Assembly: GCF_011046895.1 (NCBI RefSeq)
Contig: NZ_CP049249.1
Span: 806,001-870,000 of the forward strand
DNA from: Rhizobium rhizoryzae
GTDB taxonomy: Bacteria > Pseudomonadota > Alphaproteobacteria > Rhizobiales > Rhizobiaceae
Direction of reading: 5' to 3'
Length of the DNA stretch: 64,000 nt
Made by a program: the position numbers and the translations under genes. This document shows positions 29,866-39,693 of the stretch, one piece after another. Positions within the stretch are counted from its first letter, which is position 1, and every line of letters starts with the position of its first letter. The notes beneath the pieces were generated by a model. The model was not told the DNA's origin. It saw only the letters and a list, made by a program, of their open reading frames with translations, and made no database searches.

Positions 29866-30297
29866 TTACTCGCCTATATAGGCGGCCAGCTCTTCGGGCG
29901 TTCCCTTTGGAAAAGCCTGCTTGAGGAAGTCGAGGAAGGCAGAGACCCGCGCGCTCAGGAGACGCCGCGACGGGTAAAGCGCGCAGAGCGCGATTTCGGA
30001 TCCCTCGATGTCGCCCCAGTGCTGCAATGTCCCATCAGCGATATCGTGGCTCACAAGCGAAATCGGCAGGCGTGCGGCCCCGACGCCTGCCCTCACCGCA
30101 TCCCGCACCATGATGAGGGACGACAGGAAGAGAACCGAATCTACCCTGATCTCAGCAGATCCTTCGGAGGTCATAATATTCCAGGTCTCCGGACCTGTCC
30201 CTCCCCGAACAACGCCCGGAACCGACTGACCGTCGGCGGGTCGTGGAACGGCTGCTGAACGCGGAACGCTGGACCGACCAGGCAGCACTGAGTGCAC
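29866..30297 (-). pseudogene. LysR-family regulator, 3' fragment
   Basis: Only the C-terminal effector-binding lobe is present (ETWNIMTSEGSAEIRVDSVL ... MVRDAVRAGVGAARLPISLV ... SARVSAFLDFLKQAFP). The recognisable part runs from about 30215 to 29866; upstream residues are unrelated and no HTH is found, so roughly 190 N-terminal residues are lost. A relic rather than a regulator. Confidence 0.78.
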
Positions 30298-30462
30298 ATC
30301 TCGATGCGGAGGACACCAAGACGTTCGTTGCGCGGTGGCAGGGACGCATGCGGGGGGATGTGAGGAAGTTTGACGCCTCGAACGAAAGAGCCTGCTCGAC
30401 TAGCGATTTTCAAGGAGCCTATTGGACGAATGCACTCGCGGGTGTGAAGTCCGTCCAAGCCC

Positions 30463-30678
30463 TTAAGAACCTGCGGCCGGCCAGTCATTTGCCGGTTCCT
30501 CTATTTCGCCTTCCAATGCGTCATCCGCTGGGTCCGGATCACGATCATTGGCAACCTGGAGGCGCTCGATCTGCTCGATCGCGGCCTGAAAAACATCAGC
30601 CTGTCGCGCGCCGGAGACAACCGCCCGATCAACCAGGTTCGCAAGACCGCTTTGAAACTCTTGGCGCCAGTCAATCAT
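30463..30678 (-). CDS. small acidic hypothetical protein (follows exonuclease III)
   Basis: 71 aa. Starts M-I-D-W-R-Q-E-F-Q-S-G-L-A-N-L-V-D-R-A-V and ends in an acidic tail (DRDPDPADDALEGEIEEPAN). Its ATG overlaps the exonuclease III stop by ATGA, so it is translated with that gene. No known domain; role in the repair island is only suggested by position. Confidence 0.65.
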   Translation of the reverse strand: MIDWRQEFQSGLANLVDRAVVSGARQADVFQAAIEQIERLQVANDRDPDPADDALEGEIEEPANDWPAAGS

Positions 30679-31475
30679 TTCAATTTCCTCTTTTTGCTCG
30701 GTTTTTCGGATAGCTCGATCCAGACGGGCGCATGATCGCTGGTGTGCTCCCAGCCGCGCACGTGTTTGTCGACTTCTGCTTTTCTCAAGCGTGCAGCGAG
30801 GTCGGGGCTGAGCAAAAAGTGATCTAGCCTTAGTCCGGCGTCGCGCGCGTAGGCGTTTCGGAAATAATCCCAGAACGTGTAGATGCGCTCACCGGGATGA
30901 AGTTCGCGCAACGCATCCGTCCAGCCCTGGCCGACCAGATCGCGAAACGCTTCACGCACTTCGACGCGAAACAGTGCATCGTTCGTCCAACGCTCGGGCT
31001 TGTAGACGTCGAGCTCGGTCGGCATGACATTGTAGTCACCGACCAGCACGACCGGCACTTCAAGCTCCAGCAATTCGGCGGCATAGGCTTGCAGGCGCTG
31101 AAACCAGCGCAGCTTGTAGTCGAACTTTGGGCCAGGATAGGGGTTGCCGTTTGGCAGATAGAGGCCACCGATCACCACCCCATCGACGATGGCCTCGACA
31201 TACCGGCTCTGCTCATCCTCCGGCTCTCCCGGCAGGCCCTTGCGCGTCAGGTGCGGCTTCTGCCCGCGCGCGAGGATGGCAACTCCGTTCCAGGATTTCT
31301 GGCCATGCCAGACAGCGCCATAACCAGCGGCGGCAATGGCCTTCGCAGGGAAGTTGGCGTCGGGTGCCTTCAGCTCCTGGAGGATGACCGCATCCGGCTC
31401 CGCCTCGTGCAGCCACCGAAGCAGAAGATCGAGGCGACCGTTTACGCCATTGACGTTATAGGTCGCGATCTTCAC
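30675..31475 (-). CDS. xth: exodeoxyribonuclease III (AP endonuclease)
   Basis: 266 aa, GTG start coupled to the preceding small gene (GTGA). EEP-fold motifs: KIATYNVNGVNGR, L-Q-E-L-K, GGLYLPNGNP, GDYNVMPTELDVYKP and C-terminal LRLDHFLLSPDLA ... SDHAPVWIEL. Removes 3' blocking groups and cuts at abasic sites. Sits divergent from the Ku genes, fitting a repair operon. Confidence 0.94.
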   Translation of the reverse strand: MKIATYNVNGVNGRLDLLLRWLHEAEPDAVILQELKAPDANFPAKAIAAAGYGAVWHGQKSWNGVAILARGQKPHLTRKGLPGEPEDEQSRYVEAIVDGVVIGGLYLPNGNPYPGPKFDYKLRWFQRLQAYAAELLELEVPVVLVGDYNVMPTELDVYKPERWTNDALFRVEVREAFRDLVGQGWTDALRELHPGERIYTFWDYFRNAYARDAGLRLDHFLLSPDLAARLRKAEVDKHVRGWEHTSDHAPVWIELSEKPSKKRKLK

Positions 31476-31651
31476 TTGCGCTTGTGATCGCCCTTGTCGC
31501 CCTCACCCGGCTTGGCATCGTGCTTCGCGTCATGACGCTTGTCGGCGGACAGGGAACGGCCGACATCGACGGACTCCTTGAACTTGCCCTCTTCGTCTCG
31601 GCGGACGTAGCGTTTGTCGGTACCGGTATCGATGAGCTCACGCTTGCTCAT
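31472..31651 (-). CDS. small basic hydrophilic protein upstream of exonuclease III
   Basis: 59 aa from the ATG at 31651 (GGAG upstream). Mostly charged: MSKRELIDTGTDKRYVRRDE ... ending G-E-G-D-K-G-D-H-K-R-K, probably disordered. Four-base overlap with the exonuclease III start. Family not recognised by me; similar short proteins are common near rhizobial NHEJ genes. Confidence 0.6.
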   Translation of the reverse strand: MSKRELIDTGTDKRYVRRDEEGKFKESVDVGRSLSADKRHDAKHDAKPGEGDKGDHKRK

Positions 31652-31851
31652 GGGACTCTCCTGCAGTTGCGATACGTCAATAACTCGCGAGGCTACGAAA
31701 AGATGCATCGATTCTAGCAGCTTGATCCTGCTCCCCAGGTTGCATCGAAGAACTGAATCAAGTCATTGAAAAAGAGTCGCTTTTCGGGCCGGAACGATTC
31801 GCTCACTGATTCGGTTGAATCGCCAAAGTTGCGTTTCGTATGGAGAGTTCG

Positions 31852-32757
31852 ATGGCAGGTCAGCGCGCCCAGTGGAAAGGGTTCATAAAGTTTGGCGAGG
31901 TCTCGGCCGGGGTCGCACTCTATACCGCGGCTTCGACATCGGACCGCATCACCTTCAACACCATCAACAAGGCGACCGGAAACAGGGTCAACCGCGTCTT
32001 CATCGACAGCGAGACCGGAGAGCTCGTCAAAAAGGAGATGCAGACCAAGGGCTTCGAGATTGAAAACGGCCAGTACATCGTCATCGACCCTGACGAGGTC
32101 GCCGCGACAATCCCCGAAAGCAACAAGACGCTTGAGATCGAGGCGTTCATCCCGTGCTCTGATGTCGATGATGTCTACTTCGACAAGCCCTACTACCTGA
32201 CCCCTGACAAACTCGGATCCGAAGCCTTCGCGGCACTGCGCGACGGGATGCGCAAGTCGAAGGTCGCGGCAATCGCCAGGACGGTGCTGTTCCGGCGGAT
32301 GCGAACGGTCTTGATCCGCCCGCACGGAAAGGGCCTGATCGCCACCACCCTCAATTACGACTACGAGGTCCGCTCGTCGAAAAAGGCATTCGAGGAGATG
32401 CCGAAGATCAAGATCGAGGGTGAGATGCTCGATCTGGCGAAGCACATCATTTCGACCAAGAAGGGTGACTTCGATCCCGCCAGCTTTGATGATCGATACG
32501 AGGCCGCGCTGGAAGAACTCGTCAAGGCCAAGATCGAGGGCAAGTCGATACCAAAGCGCAAAAAAGTCGAGGTTTCCAAGCCGAACGACCTGCTTGCCGC
32601 CCTACGGGAGAGCGCTGGCATGATGAAGGCGACCGACGAAAAACCGAAACGCACTGCGGCCAATGCCAACAAAGGCGTAGGCCTTAAGAGCGCCTCGCGC
32701 GGAGCTGCGGCGAAGTCCGCCGCTTCCAAGGCGGCCTCGCAGCGCAAGTCGGCTTGA
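31852..32757 (+). CDS. ku: Ku protein, first paralogue (non-homologous end joining)
   Basis: 301 aa from the ATG at 31852 (GGAG upstream); the ATG at 31840 is possible. Bacterial Ku core: W-K-G-F-I-K-F-G-E-V-S-A-G-V-A-L-Y, FNTINKATGNRVNRVFIDSE, DEVAATIPESNKTLEIEAFI and KPYYLTPD. Lys/Ala-rich C-terminal tail (from about residue 255) for DNA or LigD contact. Binds double-strand break ends as a homodimer or with the second Ku. Confidence 0.94.
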   Translation: MAGQRAQWKGFIKFGEVSAGVALYTAASTSDRITFNTINKATGNRVNRVFIDSETGELVKKEMQTKGFEIENGQYIVIDPDEVAATIPESNKTLEIEAFIPCSDVDDVYFDKPYYLTPDKLGSEAFAALRDGMRKSKVAAIARTVLFRRMRTVLIRPHGKGLIATTLNYDYEVRSSKKAFEEMPKIKIEGEMLDLAKHIISTKKGDFDPASFDDRYEAALEELVKAKIEGKSIPKRKKVEVSKPNDLLAALRESAGMMKATDEKPKRTAANANKGVGLKSASRGAAAKSAASKAASQRKSA

Positions 32758-32770
32758 GGGGGAGGTTGCC

Positions 32771-33586
32771 ATGGCTTTGCGTCCGTACTGGAAGGGATAC
32801 CTCAAGCTCTCCCTCGTCACCTGCCCCGTGAACATGACCCCCGCGACATCGGAATCGGAGAAGGTTCGGTTCCACACCCTCAACAAGGATACCGGCAACC
32901 GTGTCGTTTCCCAGTACATCGACTCCATCACGGGCAAGCCGGTGAAGGATGAAAACGAGGCAAAGGGATATGCTCGCATTGAGAACGACTATGTCATCCT
33001 GACCGAAGACGACCTCGATAACGTCGCCCTCGATACGGTGAAGACTATCGACATTGCGAAGTTTGCGCCCGCCGACAGCATCGAGTGGGTCTACCTGGAA
33101 AAGCCGCACTACCTGATGCCCGACGATGCGGTTGGAAATGAAGCATTCGCCGTGATCCGCGACGCGATGAAGGCGGACAAGGTCGTCGGGATTTCGAAGC
33201 TCGTCATCGGTCGTCGCGAGAAGGCGGTGGTTCTCGAACCCCGGGACGACGGAATCGTACTCTGGTCCCTGCGTTTCGGCGACGAAGTGCGGCCGGAAGA
33301 AAACTATTTCGAAGATATCGACGACGAGGTCGATCCTGATCTCATTCCTCTCGTCCAGGAACTGATCAAGCAGAAGACAAAGCGCTGGTCACCCGACATG
33401 GTCAGTGATCCGATCCAGGAGAGCCTCCTGAAGCTTATTGAGGAGAAGAAGAAGGCGCTCAAGCCGAAGAAGGCGACAAAGAGCAGAAAAGCGCAAGAGG
33501 TCGGACCGAAAACCAACGTGGTGAACATCATGGATGCACTGCGCAAATCTGTTTCTGCCGAACTGAATAAGCGGAAGGCTGTTTGA
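32771..33586 (+). CDS. ku: Ku protein, second paralogue
   Basis: 271 aa, 13 bases after the first Ku, with GGGGAGG before the ATG. Same core (YWKGYLKLSLVTCPVNMTPA, FHTLNKDTGNRVVSQYIDSI, EKPHYLMPDD) but clearly divergent in sequence, so an old duplication. Tail is shorter and Lys-rich (KKKALKPKKATKSRK). Two Ku genes in tandem are typical of Sinorhizobium/Rhizobium. Confidence 0.94.
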   Translation: MALRPYWKGYLKLSLVTCPVNMTPATSESEKVRFHTLNKDTGNRVVSQYIDSITGKPVKDENEAKGYARIENDYVILTEDDLDNVALDTVKTIDIAKFAPADSIEWVYLEKPHYLMPDDAVGNEAFAVIRDAMKADKVVGISKLVIGRREKAVVLEPRDDGIVLWSLRFGDEVRPEENYFEDIDDEVDPDLIPLVQELIKQKTKRWSPDMVSDPIQESLLKLIEEKKKALKPKKATKSRKAQEVGPKTNVVNIMDALRKSVSAELNKRKAV

Positions 33587-33703
33587 GATATCGACGAGGC
33601 AGGCGTCCTTTTTTCAATAACTGCCAGATTGCCATCACGGACGGCTCATAACGTCCGCATGGCTAACAGCATGCGCCGACGAAGCGGCTTTCGTTGCATC
33701 CTT

Positions 33704-33741
33704 CACGGTTGCCGCCCCGGAACAAGGTGGCGGCAACCGTG
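33704..33741 (+). terminator. hairpin downstream of the Ku operon
   Basis: Perfect 13-bp inverted repeat (CACGGTTGCCGCC / GGCGGCAACCGTG) with a 12-nt loop, about 120 bases after the second Ku stop. No T-run; candidate terminator. Confidence 0.5.
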
Positions 33742-33779
33742 TTCATCCGGGCAGAGCTCATCAGACAAGGACCTAACGG

Positions 33780-34181
33780 ATGAAGACCCTTGGTATCGCC
33801 TACGCCGGAACGCTGATTTCATTTCTGCTCATCGATGCAATCTGGCTTGGTGTCGTTGCCAAGAATTTTTATCGCGAACAACTCGGGGACATGATGCTGC
33901 CCTCACCGAATTTTGTGGTCGCTGCGCTATTCTACCTGTTCTTCGCGGTCGCCATTGTGATCCTCGCGGTCCGTCCCGGCATTGAGGCCGGCTCAATATG
34001 GACCAGTATTGGCTATGGAGCCATTTTAGGTCTGGCTGCCTATGGGACCTACGACATGACGAACCTGTCGACCCTGAAAGGATGGCCTGTCGCGCTGACG
34101 ATCATTGATCTGGCCTGGGGCACGGCCCTGACCGCCGCCGCGAGCGCATGCGGCCATGCTGCTGTGCGTCAGTTCGGTTAG
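33780..34181 (+). CDS. DUF2177 membrane protein
   Basis: 133 aa, four membrane helices. Contains LIDAIWLGVVAKNFYREQLG and TYDMTNLSTLKGWPVALTII, the two conserved blocks of DUF2177. Function unknown. Six bases upstream of the phosphoesterase gene, probably co-transcribed. Confidence 0.9.
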   Translation: MKTLGIAYAGTLISFLLIDAIWLGVVAKNFYREQLGDMMLPSPNFVVAALFYLFFAVAIVILAVRPGIEAGSIWTSIGYGAILGLAAYGTYDMTNLSTLKGWPVALTIIDLAWGTALTAAASACGHAAVRQFG

Positions 34182-34187
34182 CCGGCC

Positions 34188-34706
34188 GTGATCTTCTTCA
34201 CCGCAGACACGCATTTCGGGGATCCTCGCGTCCTGCGGATCGACCGTCGTCCATTTTCACACATGGCAGCACATGACGCTGCAGTCATCGACAACTGGAA
34301 TGCCGTCGTCAGACAGGACGACGATATCTGGCATCTTGGCGACTTCATGTCGGTGAAAGGCGGAGACTGTGCGACTTTGCTTGGGAAACTGAACGGGAGG
34401 AAACACCTCATCGTCGGGAATAATGATCCGGAGACGACGACGGCATCTAAGGGGTGGGCCAGCGTCCAGCACTATGCCGAATTCCGCGAGGGTGGCCATC
34501 ACCTGATCCTGTGCCACTACGCATTCCGGACGTGGAACCAGATGGGCAAAGGATCGATCAATCTCCACGGCCACTCGCATGGTCGACTAAAACCCGCACC
34601 GCGCCAGTTCGATGTCGGGGTCGACGCGCAGGGTTTGAAGCCAGTGAGCCTGGCCGAAATCCTCAATTCCAAGACAAAGACCAAAGTCTCTGCCGACGCC
34701 ATGTAG
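34188..34706 (+). CDS. calcineurin-like metallophosphoesterase
   Basis: 172 aa, GTG start. Metal-binding motifs of the superfamily are all seen: T-A-D-T-H-F-G-D, HLGDF, GNND, CHYAF and HGHSHG. Resembles the short bacterial phosphoesterases annotated as hydrolases; substrate unknown. Confidence 0.88.
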   Translation: MIFFTADTHFGDPRVLRIDRRPFSHMAAHDAAVIDNWNAVVRQDDDIWHLGDFMSVKGGDCATLLGKLNGRKHLIVGNNDPETTTASKGWASVQHYAEFREGGHHLILCHYAFRTWNQMGKGSINLHGHSHGRLKPAPRQFDVGVDAQGLKPVSLAEILNSKTKTKVSADAM

Positions 34707-34756
34707 TTGGCCGGAGTGAATGGTCTTCGTCGCACGGCAGGGATGTCAGTCGCGAC

Positions 34757-34984
34757 TCAGGGGCGCCCGGGGTCGTTTGGCTCCGTTGCAGCGCGTTCTT
34801 CACGCTCCTCGTCCTCCCGGTCATCTTCGTCGATCAAGTCCTGAAGTGTTTCATGTTCGTCATCGCCGGCGATTTCATCCAGTGCCTGGTCCCAGTGACG
34901 GGCGGCAGCGCCTTCCGGGCGCCCCTCGTTTTCCCAGATTTCATAGGCTCTCAGCTGGATGCGCTCATATTGATCCCTGGCCAT
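34757..34984 (-). CDS. DUF2934 protein
   Basis: 75 aa from the ATG at 34984. Core R-A-Y-E-I-W-E-N-E-G-R-P-E-G-A-A-A-R-H-W defines DUF2934; the rest is a strongly acidic tail (DEDDREDEEREERAATEPND). Function unknown; often found beside rhizobial stress and repair genes. Confidence 0.85.
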   Translation of the reverse strand: MARDQYERIQLRAYEIWENEGRPEGAAARHWDQALDEIAGDDEHETLQDLIDEDDREDEEREERAATEPNDPGRP

Positions 34985-35160
34985 TCTCCAACCTCTCAAT
35001 CCTGAAGCGATTGCATTCGCTTGCGATAAGCGCGCAAGCCCGCCACAAGTTCCTATTTTTCATCGCAACCATTTGAGTGGAGCTTGAGGGCCGTCTACCG
35101 CCTTGCGAACGATTTCTCATCCCGATCGTTTGGTTGAAACATAAGTATGGAGACAGGACG

Positions 35161-36117
35161 ATGACCGCAGCATTTACCGCAGCCAAGCAACGTGAAATCC
35201 AGGAACAGGTCGCTGAGGCCGATCAGCAGGAGGTCTCTTCCGAGCCGCGCGCAATGCAGGCTGGCGCTCGTCGATATCCTGAGCCGCCATTTCCAGAGCA
35301 GCATCAGGACAAGCCGGGTGACGAAGCCGCCCTCGTGCCGGCCACAATGTATGACGCGCCGTTCTATATCGGCTCAGCGAAGCTGAAGGACAAGGTAGCG
35401 CTCATCACCGGAGGCGACAGCGGTATCGGGCGATCCGTGGCGGTGCTGTTTGCCCGGGAAGGCGCCGATATCGCGATCGTTCACCTTGACGAGGATGGCG
35501 ACGCCGAGGAGACGGCAGCCGCCGTCGAGAAGGAAGGTCGCCGCTGCCTGGTGATCAAGGGCGACGTGAAGAAATCCGCTTTTTGCCGCGACGCCGTCGA
35601 AAGGACCGTATCCGAATTCGGAAAGCTCGATGTCCTGGTGAACAATTCTGCCTTCCAGGTCCACACCTACGACATCGTCGACCTGACCGAGGATCATTTC
35701 GACGAGACGTTAAAGACCAATCTGTACGGCTATTTCCACATGGCTCGCGCCGCGGTTCCGCATCTCAAGAACGGCTCGGCGATCATCAATACGGGATCCG
35801 TCACCGGTTTTGACGGCGAAAAGACGCTGCTCGATTACTCTATGACCAAGGGCGGCATCCACGCCTTCACCAGGTCACTTGCATCGCAGCTCATCCCAAA
35901 AGGAATCCGCGTCAACTGCGTCGCCCCAGGGCCCGTATGGTCACCGCTCAACCCAAGCGACAAGGAGCCCGACAAGGTCGCCCAGTTCGGCTCCGGCACG
36001 CCAATGAAGCGCCCGGCCCAGCCGGAAGAAATTGCGCCGGCCTATGTCTTCCTCGCCTCACCGCAATGCTCAAGCTATATCACCGGCGAGATACTGCCGA
36101 TCGTCGGAGGGTATTGA
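35161..36117 (+). CDS. SDR-family oxidoreductase (YghA-like)
   Basis: 318 aa from the ATG at 35161 (GGAGACAGG upstream). The ~55-residue N-terminal extension with P-E-P-P-F-P-E-Q-H-Q-D-K-P-G-D-E is the standard feature of the YghA/general-stress SDR group. Then T-G-G-D-S-G-I-G-R-S, NNSAFQ, and active-site Y-S-M-T-K-G. NADP(H)-dependent aldehyde or sugar reductase is a reasonable guess. Confidence 0.92.
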   Translation: MTAAFTAAKQREIQEQVAEADQQEVSSEPRAMQAGARRYPEPPFPEQHQDKPGDEAALVPATMYDAPFYIGSAKLKDKVALITGGDSGIGRSVAVLFAREGADIAIVHLDEDGDAEETAAAVEKEGRRCLVIKGDVKKSAFCRDAVERTVSEFGKLDVLVNNSAFQVHTYDIVDLTEDHFDETLKTNLYGYFHMARAAVPHLKNGSAIINTGSVTGFDGEKTLLDYSMTKGGIHAFTRSLASQLIPKGIRVNCVAPGPVWSPLNPSDKEPDKVAQFGSGTPMKRPAQPEEIAPAYVFLASPQCSSYITGEILPIVGGY

Positions 36118-36119
36118 GG

Positions 36120-36503
36120 ATGGCACCCATGAGCGAACGACAGGGTTCATGCCGATGCGGTCGGGTCTCATTTGCGGTGAAAGGCGAGCCGACACGCATT
36201 GGCATCTGCCACTGCACCGACTGCCGCGTCGAGAGCGGTTCGGCTTTTACCTATTTCGGCATCTGGCCTGCAGCCCAGTTCACCAGTGCGGGTGAGACGA
36301 CCGTGTTTGAAGGCCGCCGGTTCTGTCCTTCCTGCGGCTCACGTCTGTTCGCATATGATGAGACGGAGGCCGAGATCAAACTGGGGAGCCTGAGCGAGGC
36401 GCCAACGGATCTGGTCCCGGTCTACGAGCTGTGGGTGAAGCGCCGCGAACCCTGGCTCGCGGCGATAGACGGTGCTGAACAGTTCGACGAGGATCGGACG
36501 TGA
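36120..36503 (+). CDS. GFA-family (Mss4-like) zinc protein
   Basis: 127 aa from the ATG at 36120, three bases after the SDR stop. Zinc ligands of the glutathione-dependent formaldehyde-activating fold: C-R-C-G, C-H-C-T-D-C and C-P-S-C-G-S. Most family members are not true formaldehyde-activating enzymes; substrate unknown. Coupled to the SDR gene. Confidence 0.9.
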   Translation: MAPMSERQGSCRCGRVSFAVKGEPTRIGICHCTDCRVESGSAFTYFGIWPAAQFTSAGETTVFEGRRFCPSCGSRLFAYDETEAEIKLGSLSEAPTDLVPVYELWVKRREPWLAAIDGAEQFDEDRT

Positions 36504-36510
36504 AATCGGG

Positions 36511-39174
36511 TCAGGCCGCGACCTTCCGGGATTTCGCGAGCCGCTTGATGGCGGGCTCGAGTGGTCGCTGGCCGTCACAGTAGTCCTGCCACGCCGTGCT
36601 TTTCTTCAAGAGATCCGGCACTGTCCTGACCGTAAAGCGCTTAGGGTCGAGGTCGGCTTTCACCTGCGTCCAGTTGAGCGGCATCGAGACCGTCGCGCCC
36701 GGCCGTGCGCGTGGCGACAGAGGCGCAACCGCTGTCGCCATCCGATCGTTGCGCAGGTAATCCAGGAAGATGCGACCCTCGCGCTGGTTCTTGGCCATCT
36801 TAATCAGGTAGAGATCCGGATTGTCCCGAGCCATTTCCTGGCAGACGTCATGGGCAAAGCCTTTTGCCTCGTCCCAGCTGAGTTTCTTGCCTTTCGGCAC
36901 CAAGAGGGGCGTGACCACATGCAGACCCTTGCCACCCGTCGTCTTGCAGAAGCTGACCAGGCCGAGCTCTTCCAGACGATCGCGTATCTCGCGTGCGGCC
37001 TCAACGACGCTGGAGAATTCGACGCCCGGACCCGGATCCAGATCGAAGACCAGGCGTCCAGGAACTTCCGGCTGGTTGGGCTCGCAGTTCCAGGGATGTA
37101 ACTCGACGCCGCCGATCTGGGCAATCGCCGCCAGCCCTTCGACCCGGTCGATCTGCAGGTAGGGTTTCTTGTCGCCGAAGACGGTGACCAGCTCCAGGAG
37201 ATTGGACGTTCCCGGCATGGCATGGCGCTGGAAAAACTGCTCGCCTCCAATGCCATCTGGCGTGCGGATGATCGAGCACGGTCGACCCTTGATATGCTCG
37301 ATCAGCCAGGACCCGACAGCTTCGTGATAGCGAGCCAGATCGACCTTTGTGACGGGCTTCCCGTCGCCGGCGTCGGGCCACAGCGGCTTGTCAGGGCTGG
37401 AAATCATCACGCTCATTACCTCCGCCTTTGCACCCCTGCGAAATTGCTTCTGCGCCGGCTTGTCAGTTTCGGGGTCTGGCACCTCCTGTTCGACCGGAGA
37501 TGCCGGTGTTTCTGCCTCGACCTCGTCCGCCGGCTTGTCCTCCCGCAAGCCCTTGAACGATGCCTGCCGGACCTGTCCGTCCGCGGTCCAGCCGGCGAAT
37601 TCGATCTCGGCAACGAGCTCGGGTTTCAGCCAGACGATATCGGATGACTTCTTGGGAGCCCCGATGCCCGTGAACGGTGACTTCGCGGTTTCTAGTGCCC
37701 CCAGCTTCGGTAGAAGTGTCTCGACGACCTTTGCGCCGTAGCCCGTGCCGACCCGACCGACATATACAAAATGATTGCCGCGATTGACGCCCACCAGCAG
37801 CGAACGGAATTTGCCGTTGGTTGTAGCGTACGCGCCGATGACAACTTCATGGCCAGCACGGCACTTGGATTTTGCCCATGTTTCCGTACGCCCAGACTGA
37901 TATGGGGCGTCCGCCTGCTTGGATACGATACCTTCCAGCGACAGGCGGCAAGCCGACTTCAACACCGCATCGCCCCCGGTCTCGAAATGCTCGACAAAAC
38001 GAAGGAGCGGATCGTCGCCTGCGTCTGATAGGCAGGATGCCAGCCTCTCCTTCCGGTCCGTCAGCGGATGATCGCGCAGATCGTCACCGCCGACAAAGAG
38101 AAGATCGAAGGCGAAATAGACCAGCTCATCCGTCGTTCCTTCTGAGAGCGCGGCTTGAAGGGCAGCAAAGTCAGGTGCGCCGTTTTCATCGAGAGCGCAG
38201 ATCTCGCCATCAATGGTGCAGTCGGGAAGAGAAGAAGCGGCGGCAGCGATTGCGGGCCATTTCGCGGTCCAGTCGAGGCCCTTGCGGGTCTTCAGCGTCA
38301 CGTCACCATTCTCGACGCGCATCTGGATCCGGTAACCGTCGAACTTGATTTCGTGGATCCAGCCTTTCCCTGCCGGTGGGCGAGTGAGGGTTTCACATAG
38401 CTGCGGTGCAATGAAGTCGGGCATCGCAGAGCTTGCACGCTTCGTGGCTGCGCGTTTTTTCGCTTTGGTTGTGCCCGTCTTTGCCGCCGCGTTGCGCTCG
38501 TCAGCGGCAAGACCACGACTGCTATCCCAGACGGCATCCGCTTCAGCCGCATCACCCTGCAGCATGAACGGCGTCGGCTTCCTGCCCTTGCCGGACGCTA
38601 TCGCCTCCATCGTGCGACCGGATGCAACGGAGGTGTTATTGTCTTCCAGGATTGCTGCCCCGTCTGCCTCGACCGAATGTTCGTCGTGATGCTTGATCAG
38701 CAGCCAGTTGGTTCGCTTGCCGCCGTCTCGATCATGCCGCATCCGCACAAGGACGAAGCTTCCTTGCAGGCGTTTGCCGTGCAGTACGAACTTGAAGTCG
38801 CCCTTCTTCAGGGCTTCTTCCGGCGATCTTGTGCCTTCCGGCTCCCAGTAGCCACGGTCCCAGAGCATGACGGTACCACCGCCATATTCACCTTTTGGGA
38901 TCGTGCCTTCGAAATCGCCGTAATCGAGCGGATGATCCTCGACCTCGACTGCAAGCCTCTTGTCGCTCGGATCGAGCGACGGCCCCCGGGTTACGGCCCA
39001 GGATTTGAATACGCCGTCGAGTTCAAGGCGCAGATCGTAATGTAGGCGGGTCGCGTCGTGTTTCTGTACCACGAAGCGCAGGCGATTGGATGGCTTGATG
39101 CCCACCTCGCCGCTCGGCTCCTTTGTCTTCTTGAAATCCCGCTTTGATCGATATGTCGAAAGACTGTCAGCCAT
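36511..39174 (-). CDS. ligD: ATP-dependent DNA ligase LigD (PE-LIG-POL)
   Basis: 887 aa from the ATG at 39174; the frame stays open further upstream but that part is not LigD-like. Domain order: 3'-phosphoesterase (about 30-175; [20 protein letters not shown]), ATP-dependent ligase (about 225-530; nucleophile Lys in [23 protein letters not shown]), polymerase/primase (about 590-880; [26 protein letters not shown]). Completes bacterial NHEJ with the two Ku proteins. Order is that usual in rhizobia. Confidence 0.95.
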   Translation of the reverse strand: MADSLSTYRSKRDFKKTKEPSGEVGIKPSNRLRFVVQKHDATRLHYDLRLELDGVFKSWAVTRGPSLDPSDKRLAVEVEDHPLDYGDFEGTIPKGEYGGGTVMLWDRGYWEPEGTRSPEEALKKGDFKFVLHGKRLQGSFVLVRMRHDRDGGKRTNWLLIKHHDEHSVEADGAAILEDNNTSVASGRTMEAIASGKGRKPTPFMLQGDAAEADAVWDSSRGLAADERNAAAKTGTTKAKKRAATKRASSAMPDFIAPQLCETLTRPPAGKGWIHEIKFDGYRIQMRVENGDVTLKTRKGLDWTAKWPAIAAAASSLPDCTIDGEICALDENGAPDFAALQAALSEGTTDELVYFAFDLLFVGGDDLRDHPLTDRKERLASCLSDAGDDPLLRFVEHFETGGDAVLKSACRLSLEGIVSKQADAPYQSGRTETWAKSKCRAGHEVVIGAYATTNGKFRSLLVGVNRGNHFVYVGRVGTGYGAKVVETLLPKLGALETAKSPFTGIGAPKKSSDIVWLKPELVAEIEFAGWTADGQVRQASFKGLREDKPADEVEAETPASPVEQEVPDPETDKPAQKQFRRGAKAEVMSVMISSPDKPLWPDAGDGKPVTKVDLARYHEAVGSWLIEHIKGRPCSIIRTPDGIGGEQFFQRHAMPGTSNLLELVTVFGDKKPYLQIDRVEGLAAIAQIGGVELHPWNCEPNQPEVPGRLVFDLDPGPGVEFSSVVEAAREIRDRLEELGLVSFCKTTGGKGLHVVTPLLVPKGKKLSWDEAKGFAHDVCQEMARDNPDLYLIKMAKNQREGRIFLDYLRNDRMATAVAPLSPRARPGATVSMPLNWTQVKADLDPKRFTVRTVPDLLKKSTAWQDYCDGQRPLEPAIKRLAKSRKVAA

Positions 39175-39232
39175 GATTTCGCAACTCCGCAATACAATCC
39201 GAACGGATCCGGTTCGACCGGCTCCTGATTGC

Positions 39233-39541
39233 TCACCGTCCGGAAACCCGGATCGCATCCAGATTGCCGAAACTGCGTTGCACGGCGGCGATCTTCTGGG
39301 ACGCAATGTCGGCCGACACTTCGATCTCTCCCCCGAGCGGGGCATCGGTTCGCACGTCGCCATCGCGCCGGACGTCTCCGCCTGAAGGTGCGGATCCCGT
39401 AGAGTTTTCAGACGCGACCGGCTGCACGAAGATATCGGGCCGGGAAATTCCATGCTGCTGCACAAGATGTTCAATCGCAAGGTCTGCGGCCTCGCGGGTC
39501 TTGAAGGTAGCGCGGATGGTCGTGGTGCTATCGTCAGACAT
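39233..39541 (-). CDS. hypothetical protein upstream of ligD
   Basis: 102 aa. Starts [20 protein letters not shown], a ferredoxin-like beta-alpha segment, then a low-complexity middle ([20 protein letters not shown]) and a C-terminal [20 protein letters not shown]. No known domain recognised. Same strand as ligD, 58 bases upstream of its start, so possibly co-transcribed. Confidence 0.7.
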   Translation of the reverse strand: MSDDSTTTIRATFKTREAADLAIEHLVQQHGISRPDIFVQPVASENSTGSAPSGGDVRRDGDVRTDAPLGGEIEVSADIASQKIAAVQRSFGNLDAIRVSGR

Positions 39542-39656
39542 GAGTTTCTCCCTGCGTTTTGGTGATTGTGTACCAAACGTCGCTCCGGGCGGGTTGTTTC
39601 GGTCCCGATGGAAAACTCAATCTGGTCGGGTTGGATTCGTGCCGGGCGGCTGCTAT

Positions 39657-39671
39657 GTTCTTCCTTTGTTT
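39657..39671. promoter_or_regulatory. imperfect LexA-like box before the dinB remnant
   Basis: GTTC-TTCCTTT-GTTT matches GTTC-N7-GTTC with one mismatch and lies about 25 bases before the dinB start codon. Fits the SOS control expected for a Pol IV gene; now fossil because dinB is broken. Confidence 0.45.
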
Positions 39672-39693
39672 TCATTTGCGTTGAACGACCCGC

